Part shown: one piece after another, positions 55,577 to 63,285 of the stretch
Position numbering within the stretch: position 1 is the first letter of the stretch
Layout of the letters: each line of letters opens with the position of its first letter
Assembly: GCF_014648175.1 (NCBI RefSeq)
Contig: NZ_BMQP01000018.1
Location: 1-64,000 of the forward strand
Origin: Planobispora rosea
GTDB lineage: Bacteria; Actinomycetota; Actinomycetes; Streptosporangiales; Streptosporangiaceae
Direction of reading: 5' to 3'
DNA: 64,000 nt
Translations under genes and position numbers: made by a program
The notes under the pieces: generated by a model
The model's input: only the letters and a program-made list of their open reading frames with translations
Told to the model about the DNA's origin: nothing
Databases searched by the model: none

Positions 55577-58569
55577 GCATGCGGACGAGCGAGGAGATCT
55601 ACCACCGGATCCGCTGGGACCCGCGTTTCGACCCGGCCCGGTTCATCCTGGGGATCAACGTGCGCGGGGCCGCTCCCAAGCGCGTGCCGCTGCCGGTCTT
55701 CGTGCCCGGGGGCGACATCCCCTGGCACCGGATCCTGTTCGTCGAGGCGGACGGCGAGGTCGTCTGGGACCGGGCGACGGGTCTGGACCGCATCGACGCG
55801 ACGCGGGCCGGGCGGGTGCGGGAGCCGCGCAGGCTCCGGGCGCCGTTCTTCACCGCGAGCACGCCGTTCGCCTGGGACCCGGTCGCGGGCTGGCGGCCGG
55901 CGCAGGCCGTACCGGCCGGGCGGGCGCCGGCGGCCGGTGCCCGGCTGCGCGTGCTGACCTGGAACACCCTGTGGGACCGCTACGACAGCGACCGCATCTC
56001 CACCGCCCGGCGCAGGCCGCTGCTGCTGGAGGCCCTCGAGCGGGCCGACGCCGACGTCATCGCTCTGCAGGAGGTCGAGACCGGGCTGCTGGAGGCGCTG
56101 CTGCGGGCCCGGTGGGTGCGCTCCGGCTACACGCTGGGCACCGACCCGGCGGGCCGCGACGTCGACGACAGCGGGCTGCTCCTGCTCAGCCGCCTGCCCG
56201 TGCGGGAGGCGGGCCACCACGTCCTCGGCCCGCACAAGGCCGTCACGGCGGTCACGGTCGAGTCCGCCGCCGGACCGGTCGTGGTGGCCGCCACGCATCT
56301 CACCAGCGACCACACCGACGACGGCCCGGCCCGCCGCGAGGCCGAGCTGACCCGGCTCGCCGAGGTGCTGGCCTCCGTGGACGGCGAGGTGATCCTGCTG
56401 GGCGACCTCAACGACGGCGGGAGCGGGCCCGCCCGGGTCCTCGGGCTGCGCGACGCCTGGACGGAGGTGCACGGGCCCGGTGACCGGACGCCCACCTTCG
56501 ACCCGCGGGCCAATCCGCTGGCGGCGCTCTCCTCGTTGTCCGGGCGCGCCTCCCGGCTCGACCGGGTGCTGCTGCGCGGGACCGGCCTGCGGGCCGGGAC
56601 GGCGGCCCTGCTGGGGGACTCCCCCGCGACCCCGGACGGCCTGTTCGTCTCCGACCACTACGGCCTCACCGTAGATCTCGCCGCCGACCTCGCCGCCGAC
56701 CTCGCCGGGGACGGGCACGGGTCCTCCGGCGTCCTCGACGCGCGGCCGACGGCGCGCACGGCGGTGGTCTGGATCCCGCCGGAGGGGTTGTGGCCGGTGA
56801 TCCAGGAGATCCGCCGGGAGCACGACCCCGGGGTCCGCAGGTGGCCGCCGCACGTCACCGTGATGTTCGGGTTCGTCCCGGAGTCCCGCTTCGAGGAGGC
56901 GGTGCCGCTCCTGGCCGCCGCCGCGGCCGAGACCGCACCGTTCACCGCCCGGCTCGACGGCGTCCAGGCCTTCCCGCACCGGGACGGCTTCACCGTCTGG
57001 CTCGATCCGGCCGCGGCCGGTCCGGAGCCGTGGGCCGGGCTGCGCGGTGCGCTGGAGCGCCGCTTCCCCGGCTGCCGGGGCCGTTCCGGGGGCTACACCC
57101 CGCACCTGACCCTGGGCCGGACGCGGGACCCCGAACGGCTCACCGCCGATGCCGGGGTACGGCTCGGCGCGCTGTCCGCGCGCGTCGGCGAGCTGGTCCT
57201 GCTGTCACGCCGGGGGGAGGAACCCATGCGGCCCCGGGCCGCCGTCGCCCTGGGGACGGGCGAGGTGCGCTGGCTGGACCAGGAGACGGGCGGGGCGGAG
57301 GGCGAGGCGCGGGCGGACGGTGAGACGGGCGGAGTGGACGGTGCGGCGCGGGCGGACGAGGTCCGGGCCCAGGAGGTCGTGGGACGGCTGCGGGACGCGC
57401 TGGGCGAGGGGGTCGTGCATGTGACCGGGTCGCGGCGGCTGGGCTGTGCGCCGCCCGGCGCGGATCTGGACCTGGTCGCGGTGCTGCCGGGGGCGCCGGA
57501 TCCCGCCGCCGTCGGGGCACGGGTGCGGGCGGCGCTGCCGGAGGTGACCATGATGCGCCGCGTGACCGGCGCCCGGGTGCCCGGCCTGCGGCTGCGGCTC
57601 GCCGGGCGGGAACCGGGGGCCGCCCCGGGCGGCGTCCCCGGCACGGGGCTGGACGTCGATCTGGTCGTCGTCGCCGCCGGGGAGATCGCCCCCGCCGAGG
57701 CGGTGCCGCGCCGTGCCGAGCTGGGCGAGGCCGCCGCGATCGCGCTGAGCGCGGTCAGCGACGCCGGCGCGGTGCTCGCCGCAGCCGGTGCGAGCCGTAC
57801 CGCCTTCACCGGGCTGGCCCGGCGGGTGAAGGCGTGGGCGCGGGCGCGGGGACTGGACTCGGCCCCGTTCGGCGGACTGCCCGGCCTGGCCTGGACCGTC
57901 CTGGCGGCCCGGACGGTGCGGGAGGCCGGGGACCTGCCCCCCGACGAGCTGCTGCGGCGCTTCTTCGGCACCTGGGCCGCATGGGACTGGAGCCGTCCTG
58001 CCGGGCTCTGGCCGGACGATGTCCTGCGGGACTCTCCCTCCCGGGACGCTCTCTCCCCGGATGCGGACGGCGGTTCCGGCGCGGCCGTGCGGATCCTGAC
58101 CCCGACGGCCCCGGTCCGTCTCTGCAGCGAGCAGGTCGGCGCGGGCTGGAGGGACCTCCTGACGCAGGAGCTCTACGCCTGCTGGGAGGCTCTCGACGCG
58201 GCGGCGGGGAGCGGCCGGGACCCCTGGCCCGCCCTGGTGTCGCCGCCGCCGATGCATCGCCGGCACGCGGCGTGGGCGGTCGTCACCGTCCGGGCCGGAC
58301 GGGATGAGGAGTTCGACGTGACGCTGGGCCGCGTCCGGGGCCGGGTGCGCGCGCTGCTCACCTCCCTGGAGCGTGCGGGAGTGCCGGACGCGCACGCGTG
58401 GCCCCGGCCGTTCGAGATCGGGCCGGATCTGGCGCGGTTCGCGATAGGGCTCGGCCGCACGCCCCCGGACGCGGCCGGGCTCGCCGCGGTCGCCGCTCCG
58501 TGGGCCGCGGGCCTGCGCGGGGCCGGTGTCGCGTGGGCCGAGGGCGGCGAGGTGCCGACATTGCGCTGA
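55573..58569 (+). CDS. Four-domain RNA-end-processing protein: MJ1316/DUF504-like, EEP phosphoesterase, 2H phosphoesterase, poly(A)-polymerase-type nucleotidyltransferase
   Basis: The protein has 998 residues. Residues 5-85 are MJ1316/DUF504-like (EIYHRIRWDPRFDPARFILG, VPGGDIPWHRILFVEADGEV). Residues 120-375 are an EEP phosphoesterase (LRVLTWNTLWDRYDSDR, DVIALQEVET, VILLGDLNDG, SDHYGLTVD). Residues 395-570 are a 2H phosphoesterase (PPHVTVMFGFV, YTPHLTLGRTRDP). Residues 600-995 are a nucleotidyltransferase plus poly(A) polymerase central domain (VHVTGSRRLGCAPPGADLDL, third acidic site GLDVDLVVVAAG, FGGLPGLAWTVLAARTVRE). All catalytic motifs appear intact. The start overlaps the ligase gene; ATG 55579 is an alternative with better ribosome-site spacing. 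Together the two proteins could heal, tail and seal broken RNA. Confidence 0.87.
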   Translation: MSMRTSEEIYHRIRWDPRFDPARFILGINVRGAAPKRVPLPVFVPGGDIPWHRILFVEADGEVVWDRATGLDRIDATRAGRVREPRRLRAPFFTASTPFAWDPVAGWRPAQAVPAGRAPAAGARLRVLTWNTLWDRYDSDRISTARRRPLLLEALERADADVIALQEVETGLLEALLRARWVRSGYTLGTDPAGRDVDDSGLLLLSRLPVREAGHHVLGPHKAVTAVTVESAAGPVVVAATHLTSDHTDDGPARREAELTRLAEVLASVDGEVILLGDLNDGGSGPARVLGLRDAWTEVHGPGDRTPTFDPRANPLAALSSLSGRASRLDRVLLRGTGLRAGTAALLGDSPATPDGLFVSDHYGLTVDLAADLAADLAGDGHGSSGVLDARPTARTAVVWIPPEGLWPVIQEIRREHDPGVRRWPPHVTVMFGFVPESRFEEAVPLLAAAAAETAPFTARLDGVQAFPHRDGFTVWLDPAAAGPEPWAGLRGALERRFPGCRGRSGGYTPHLTLGRTRDPERLTADAGVRLGALSARVGELVLLSRRGEEPMRPRAAVALGTGEVRWLDQETGGAEGEARADGETGGVDGAARADEVRAQEVVGRLRDALGEGVVHVTGSRRLGCAPPGADLDLVAVLPGAPDPAAVGARVRAALPEVTMMRRVTGARVPGLRLRLAGREPGAAPGGVPGTGLDVDLVVVAAGEIAPAEAVPRRAELGEAAAIALSAVSDAGAVLAAAGASRTAFTGLARRVKAWARARGLDSAPFGGLPGLAWTVLAARTVREAGDLPPDELLRRFFGTWAAWDWSRPAGLWPDDVLRDSPSRDALSPDADGGSGAAVRILTPTAPVRLCSEQVGAGWRDLLTQELYACWEALDAAAGSGRDPWPALVSPPPMHRRHAAWAVVTVRAGRDEEFDVTLGRVRGRVRALLTSLERAGVPDAHAWPRPFEIGPDLARFAIGLGRTPPDAAGLAAVAAPWAAGLRGAGVAWAEGGEVPTLR

Positions 58570-58729
58570 TCACGGCCGCTCTCCCGTCCCGCGCGCCGGT
58601 GGCCGGACCCGTGCCGTACGGCGGGCGGAAGCGTGGCCGTACGGTGTGCGGATCACCGGAACGGGCGCCGGATCCCGCACGGGAAAGGACCGGTGCGGAC
58701 CCGTCCGCCACACCGGCAACGCGGGAAGT

Positions 58730-58755
58730 GGAATAAGCACCCCCCAACGTCCGTT
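58730..58755 (+). promoter_or_regulatory. Candidate SigR-type promoter GGAAT-N18-GTT
   Basis: GGAAT (58730-58734) is followed after exactly 18 bases by GTT (58753-58755), the spacing and boxes typical of SigR/SigH-type ECF promoters in actinomycetes. It points into the folded region at 58768-58872. Confidence 0.45.
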
Positions 58756-58767
58756 AGAGTCATCGTG

Positions 58768-58872
58768 CCGATGTGGTTTGTGTCCCCCGGGCCGCAAATT
58801 ACCGCCTTCACGGAATACCGTTCGGCTGGAGCCGTGTTGTGCCTCTCGCCGAGGAGGCGACCGCCACATCGG
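58768..58872 (+). ncRNA. Candidate structured RNA closed by a 9-bp stem
   Basis: CCGATGTGG (58768-58776) and CCACATCGG (58864-58872) are exact complements 87 bases apart. Inside are three small hairpins: ACGG/CCGT (58810-58821), CGGC/GCCG (58823-58834) and TCGCC/GGCGA (58846-58860). This multi-branch layout fits a small RNA or leader. I do not recognise a family. A 35-codon frame from 58771 overlaps it and could be the real content instead. Confidence 0.35.
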
Positions 58873-58885
58873 CCCTAAACGTTTC

Positions 58886-58918
58886 CGGCCCCGTGAGCGC
58901 TCCGCGCTGACGGGGCCG
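58886..58918. terminator. Long interrupted hairpin (9 bp + 5 bp)
   Basis: CGGCCCCGT (58886-58894) pairs with ACGGGGCCG (58910-58918). An inner AGCGC/GCGCT stem extends it past a G:G mismatch. It separates the structured region from the acyltransferase gene. Confidence 0.6.
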
Positions 58919-59081
58919 TCCCCGTTCCGGGGCCCGCCGTCCCCCGGCCGGGCCGCCGCGCAGGTCCCTCCAGGCTTTGGAGGAGCCCTACAAACACCCG
59001 GATCGTGCTTGTCGATTCCCCACACCCGCAGGCCGTGTGATCACCGCCTAATGTGGTGACCCCGCCCTGTGAGGAGAGTCC

Positions 59082-59732
59082 GTGCTCTATCGCCTGACCA
59101 AGATCGTCAGCGCTCCCTTCCTCCACCTGCTGTGGCCGACGGACGCCACCGGTGTCGAGCACGTACCCGCCTCGGGCCCGGCCATCCTGGCCTCCAACCA
59201 CCTGTCGGTCCTCGACTCGACCTTCCTGCCGCTGGTCCTCCCCCGCCAGGTGCGCTTCGTCGCCAAGGCCGAGTACTTCACCGGCAACCCCGTCACCGCG
59301 GCGTGGATGCGGGCCACCGGGCAGATCCCCATCGACCGGCAGAGTCCCACCGCCGCCCAGGACATGCTCGACGCCGCCGCCCGGGTGCTCGCGGAGGGCG
59401 GGCTGTTCGGCATCTATCCGGAGGGCACCCGCTCCCCCGACGGCCGGCTGTACCGCGGCAAGGTCGGCGTCGCCTGGCTGGCCCTGGCGACCAAGGCGCC
59501 GGTGGTCCCGGTCGCCATGTCCGGCACCGACAAGGTGCTGCCGATCGGCGCCTCGCGGCCGAGACTGGGCCGCGTCGGGGTGCGGATCGGCGAGCCGATG
59601 ACCTTCACGGGCTCGGAGACCAGCGCCCGCGACCGGCGCCGGGTGGCCGACGAGATCATGGTGGCGATCCAGAAGCTCTCCGGCCAGGAGTACGTGCCCA
59701 GCTACGCGCCCAGCCGCGCCCAGGGCGTCTGA
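59082..59732 (+). CDS. 1-acyl-sn-glycerol-3-phosphate acyltransferase (PlsC-like)
   Basis: A 216-residue protein: SNHLSVLDSTFLPLVLP (HX4D-type motif NHLSVLD), FVAKAEYFTGNPVTAAWMRA, IPIDRQS, and YPEGTRSPDGRLYRGKVGVA (EGTR motif). GGAGAG is upstream of GTG 59082. It acylates lysophosphatidate in the membrane. It lies after a 512-bp region carrying the structured RNA candidate and its hairpin. Confidence 0.87.
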   Translation: MLYRLTKIVSAPFLHLLWPTDATGVEHVPASGPAILASNHLSVLDSTFLPLVLPRQVRFVAKAEYFTGNPVTAAWMRATGQIPIDRQSPTAAQDMLDAAARVLAEGGLFGIYPEGTRSPDGRLYRGKVGVAWLALATKAPVVPVAMSGTDKVLPIGASRPRLGRVGVRIGEPMTFTGSETSARDRRRVADEIMVAIQKLSGQEYVPSYAPSRAQGV

Positions 59733-59984
59733 CCCCCGCACGACGCGTGCCGGGTGGCCCGCCGGACGACGCACGGCAGGCGACCCGCCGGGTGCCGTCG
59801 CGGAGCGTGGCGGGCCGGCCGGGTCGGGTGACCGGTCCGACGCGCCCTGGTGCGTCCGGTGGATCTTGGCCTACGCTGCAGAACTCGGGCGGACGCCCGC
59901 GGGGTCCCCCGATGGCCGGGCCACGGCCGGAGCGGCGGGCCGCGCGACGCGTCCGCGCAACCGGACGATCTGGGGGTGGACGGG

Positions 59985-61616
59985 GTGCCGAGCGGCAGAA
60001 CGATCGCGATCACGGCCGTGAGCGTCGCACTGGTGGCGGGGGCCGCCGGCGGCGGCGCCTGGTGGTACCTGCACACCCGGGGAACCCCGCAGGAGACCGC
60101 GCAGCGCTTCGCCCAGGCCTGGCAGCGCGGCGACCTGGCCGCCATGCGCGCCGAGCTGGGCGCGCCCGACCCCGCCTTCGACCGGACCTACGAGGCCATG
60201 CGCGAGGGCTGGGCCGTGGAGGGCACCGCGGTCCGGCTCGGCACCGTACGGGAGACCGGCGACGACACCGCCCAGGCCGCCTACAGCGCCACACTGACGA
60301 TGAAGAACGTCGGCGAGTGGAGCTACTCCGGGACCATCGACCTGGCGGTCGTCGACCGGCACTGGCGGGTCCGCTGGTCCCCCGAGGCCGTCCATCCCGA
60401 CCTGGCCGCGGGCTCCTCCTTCGCGTTGAAGGCCAAGTGGCCGGAGCGGGCGGCGATCACCGCCGCCGGCGGGGAGCGCATCGACGGCGCCGACGTGAGC
60501 GGCTCGATCCAGCAGCTCGTCGGGTTCCTGGACAAGGCCACCGCCAAGGACGTCAGGAAACTGGGCCCCTCCTACAAGGCGGGTGACGCGATCGGGCGCG
60601 GCGGCCTGCAGGAGACCTTCCAGGAACGGCTGGCCGGGACGCCCACCACCGAGATCCAGATCACCGGCGCCGACAAGAAGACCGTCAAGGTCGTCGGCAA
60701 GATCGAGGGCGAGAAGGGCGAGCCGCTCCAGACCACTCTGGACCTGCGGGTCCACCAGGCCGCGGTCGGCGCCGTCCGCGACCTGGACAAGACCGCCTCG
60801 ATGGTCGTGATCAGGCCTTCCACCGGCGAGATCCTCTCGGTGGTCAACAACAGGGGCGGCTTCAACCGCGCCCTGGACGGCAACTACCCGCCCGGCTCCA
60901 CCTTCAAGGCGATCACCGCCGTCGGGCTGCTGCAGGCCGGGATCGACCCCGGCGAGCGGGTCACCTGTCCCAAGGACGTCAACGTCGGCGGCCTGCCCAT
61001 CCGCAACTCCAACCACTCGGCCTACGGCTCGGTCACCTTCACCGACTCCTTCGCCCACTCCTGCAACACCACCTTCGCCCCGCTGACCAAGGAGCACCTG
61101 GGCGCCGACGAGCTGCTGCGCACGGCGGAGCTGTTCGGCTTCAACAAGCCGCTCGACATCGGCGTCCCGGCGGCCAAGGGGAGCTTCCCCCGGGCCGAGA
61201 GCGACGCCGAACTGGCCGCCGAGTCGTTCGGCCAGGGGCGGATCACCGCCAGCCCGCTGCTGATGGCCTCGGTCGCCGCCGCGTTCGCCGACGGCACCTG
61301 GCGTCCGCCCACCCTGGTCCCCTCCATCGAGCAGAAGAACCAGCCGCAGGAACTGCCGGAGGGCGTCACGGAGGCGATGCACCGGCTGATGTCGGCGGTG
61401 GTCACCAGGGGTACCGCCAAGGACGCGGGACTGCCGCGGGGCACCCGCGGCAAGACCGGAACCGCGGAGTTCGGCCCGGCCGGCGACCTGAAGACCCACG
61501 CCTGGTTCATCGGCTACCGCGACGACCTGGCCTTCGCGGTGATCGTCGAGGAGGGCGAGGGCGGCGGCGCGGTCGCCGCCCCGGTGGCGGCGGACTTCCT
61601 GCGCGCCCTGGGGTGA
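59985..61616 (+). CDS. Class B penicillin-binding protein (transpeptidase) with NTF2-like MecA_N domain
   Basis: The protein has 543 residues: a TM anchor (TIAITAVSVALVAGAAGGGA), an NTF2-like domain at 35-150 (TPQETAQRFAQAWQRGDLAA, WSYSGTIDLAVVDRHWRVRW), a dimerisation region at 150-250, and a transpeptidase domain. The transpeptidase has YPPGSTFKAITAVG (SxxK Ser), SCNTTFAPL (SxN) and GKTGTAEF (KTG). It cross-links peptidoglycan at the membrane. The domain order matches PBP2a-like class B proteins; resistance cannot be read from sequence. GTG 59985 or 59976 may be the start. The 3' end overlaps a 27-bp tandem repeat. Confidence 0.9.
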   Translation: MPSGRTIAITAVSVALVAGAAGGGAWWYLHTRGTPQETAQRFAQAWQRGDLAAMRAELGAPDPAFDRTYEAMREGWAVEGTAVRLGTVRETGDDTAQAAYSATLTMKNVGEWSYSGTIDLAVVDRHWRVRWSPEAVHPDLAAGSSFALKAKWPERAAITAAGGERIDGADVSGSIQQLVGFLDKATAKDVRKLGPSYKAGDAIGRGGLQETFQERLAGTPTTEIQITGADKKTVKVVGKIEGEKGEPLQTTLDLRVHQAAVGAVRDLDKTASMVVIRPSTGEILSVVNNRGGFNRALDGNYPPGSTFKAITAVGLLQAGIDPGERVTCPKDVNVGGLPIRNSNHSAYGSVTFTDSFAHSCNTTFAPLTKEHLGADELLRTAELFGFNKPLDIGVPAAKGSFPRAESDAELAAESFGQGRITASPLLMASVAAAFADGTWRPPTLVPSIEQKNQPQELPEGVTEAMHRLMSAVVTRGTAKDAGLPRGTRGKTGTAEFGPAGDLKTHAWFIGYRDDLAFAVIVEEGEGGGAVAAPVAADFLRALG

Positions 61617-61707
61617 TCCGCCTCCCGCGGTCCTGGAGGTGATCCGCCTCCCCGCGCGCTCCGGGGTGATCCACCTTCCCGCGCGCTCCGGGGTGATCCG
61701 CGTCGCC
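61601..61707. repeat. Four tandem 26-27-bp repeats, first overlapping the PBP stop
   Basis: Units start at 61601, 61627, 61654 and 61681, with consensus GCGCGCTCCGGGGTGATCCG plus CCTCCCC. The first unit contains the PBP stop codon. The last two units share 23 of 27 bases. Confidence 0.75.
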
Positions 61708-61839
61708 GGCCGTCGAGGATCTCCTCCGCCGCGTCGGCCTCCGTCCCCGGGTTTCGCCGGCGACGGACGGTTAACCTCCCGGCACCGGGGGAAGGCGGTC
61801 GTCTCCGGGGACGACCGCACGCGCGAGGAGGATGCGACC

Positions 61840-62391
61840 ATGAGCCGGCCGTACACATACCGATCGGGTGGAACCCGGCTGTCGCCCGCGACGGGCTCCG
61901 ACCAGACGCTGGTCGGCTCCTACGACAGCTACGCCGGTGCCGAGCGCGCGGTGGACTACCTGTCGGACAAGCGCTTCCCGGTCGAGCGCCTCACCGTCGT
62001 CGGGCGCGGGCTCGACAGCGTCGAGCCCGTCACCGGCCGGTTGACCCCGGGCCGGGCGGCGGTGCAGTCGGCGCTCCCGGGCGCGGTGGCCGGTGCGCTG
62101 TTCGGATGGTTGTCCGGCGTGCTCGGCTGGGTCAGCCCGCTGATCTCCGGTCCGCTGCTGGTCCTGTACGGGGCCGTCCTCGGCGCGCTCATCGGCGCGG
62201 TCGTCGGCGCGCTGCTCGGCCTGGCCGGGCACGCGGTCACCGGTGGCCGGCGGGACTCCGGGCCGGTCGCCGGGGTCCGGGCCGACAGCTATGACGTGCT
62301 GGCCGACGTCGACGTCGCCGAGCAGGTCGCGCAACTGCTGGAGGCGCCGAACGCTCCCGGCCGGGGCCGGCTCAGCGGTCAGACTCCGTGA
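61840..62391 (+). CDS. General stress protein (YflT/PF11181-like) with hydrophobic glycine-rich segment
   Basis: The protein has 183 residues. The N-terminal domain SDQTLVGSYDSYAGAERAVD then YLSDKRFPVERLTVVGRGLD fits the YflT family. It is followed by two hydrophobic segments (ALPGAVAGALFGWLSGVLGW, LLVLYGAVLGALIGAVVGAL) and a C-terminal YDVLADVDVAEQVAQLLEAP. GAGGAGG lies 9 bases before ATG 61840. Family members are heat- or stress-induced in Bacillus, and the role here is inferred. Confidence 0.75.
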   Translation: MSRPYTYRSGGTRLSPATGSDQTLVGSYDSYAGAERAVDYLSDKRFPVERLTVVGRGLDSVEPVTGRLTPGRAAVQSALPGAVAGALFGWLSGVLGWVSPLISGPLLVLYGAVLGALIGAVVGALLGLAGHAVTGGRRDSGPVAGVRADSYDVLADVDVAEQVAQLLEAPNAPGRGRLSGQTP

Positions 62392-62491
62392 CGCGGCCTC
62401 TCCGGGGGGCGCGGCCGCTCCTGCGCTGTGGCGCCGCCGCTTCGGAGAGGCGCGGCGGAGGAGGCACGGCTCCCGTGCCCCGGGCGGACCG

Positions 62492-62776
62492 TCACAGCGG
62501 GAACGCCGCCGCCTCGTGCCGCAGGACCAGGACGAGCAGCGTCGCGATCAGGGTCGCGATGACCAGCCAGCTGATCATGATGATGATCGTCGAGCGTCGC
62601 GGGCGCCTGCGCGAGGGCGGCTCCTGATCCCTGGCCTCCCGCCTGCGGCGGCCGTCCTCACGGCGCCGGGCGCGCTCGTTGAACGAGTCCAGCCGCGCGG
62701 CCAGCCGCGGATCCTCATCGATGAGGTGACGCTCGATCTGCAGCAGCATTCGCTCCTCGTCTTGCGACCAGGCCAT
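62492..62776 (-). CDS. DUF3040-family small membrane protein
   Basis: A 94-residue protein starting MAWSQDEERMLLQIERHLID, with EDPRLAARLDSFNERARRRE (the DUF3040 signature), a basic linker and one TM helix (IIIMISWLVIATLIATLLVL). An actinobacterial family of unknown function. It is transcribed toward the YflT-like gene. Confidence 0.85.
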   Translation of the reverse strand: MAWSQDEERMLLQIERHLIDEDPRLAARLDSFNERARRREDGRRRREARDQEPPSRRRPRRSTIIIMISWLVIATLIATLLVLVLRHEAAAFPL

Positions 62777-63005
62777 GCCGCACCTCCCCGGAACGCAAGG
62801 CGTGTGCCGACGTTCTGCCCAATCGTAAAGATCATTATCCTTTCCGAGGGCTGCGATTTACCTCTTCTTTCCCCGGCCGCCACCCGCCCCGAAAACACCC
62901 GCCGGCCGTCTTCTGGACGACGGGTGATTGATGTCCGCAAAGGGTATTAACGGCCTCGATGTATCCGATCGGGCACATCGCCACACGACGTTCAACGGGG
63001 GAAAC

Positions 63006-63122
63006 GTGACAGAGAAGAAGAAACCCGCCAAGGCCTCAGGCAAGCAGAAGAAGGCCGCGATCAAGGCCACCCGCCAGGCCAAACAGGCCAAACAGGCCAG
63101 GCGTTCCGACGCCGAAGAGTGA
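63006..63122 (+). CDS. Lys/Ala-rich 38-residue protein
   Basis: GTG 63006 has GGGGA 5 bases upstream. The product is almost only Lys, Ala, Gln and Arg (VTEKKKPAKASGKQKKAAIK, TRQAKQAKQARRSDAEE). It resembles short histone-like or nucleoid tails, but this is composition only. An upstream in-frame ATG would add 25 residues. A strong palindrome at 63170 follows it. Confidence 0.5.
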   Translation: MTEKKKPAKASGKQKKAAIKATRQAKQAKQARRSDAEE

Positions 63123-63169
63123 CGGCCCCGGGTGACGACACCCGGTGATCGCCCGGCGGCGCCCCGGAC

Positions 63170-63197
63170 CGGTACCCCGGCCGCGGCCGGGGTACCG
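63170..63197. terminator. 28-bp perfect palindrome (14-bp arms)
   Basis: Positions 63170-63183 and 63184-63197 are exact reverse complements. It lies 48 bases after the small Lys-rich gene and probably ends its transcript. Confidence 0.6.
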
Positions 63198-63204
63198 TCG
63201 CGAC

Positions 63205-63242
63205 CAGCCGGCCGCCGTCACGGTCAGCCGGCCGCCGTCACG
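63205..63242. repeat. Direct repeat, two 18-bp copies with 20-bp period
   Basis: CAGCCGGCCGCCGTCACG occurs at 63205-63222 and again at 63225-63242, just before the tricorn gene. Confidence 0.7.
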
Positions 63243-63285
63243 CCCGCCCGTCCATGGAGTGGACCGCCCATCACGGAGTGAGACG

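Noticed and set aside
58768..58872. A known riboswitch or 6C RNA
   Set aside because: No matching conserved motifs could be recalled, and the C-rich loops of 6C RNA are not at the right positions. Kept only as an unassigned structured-RNA candidate.
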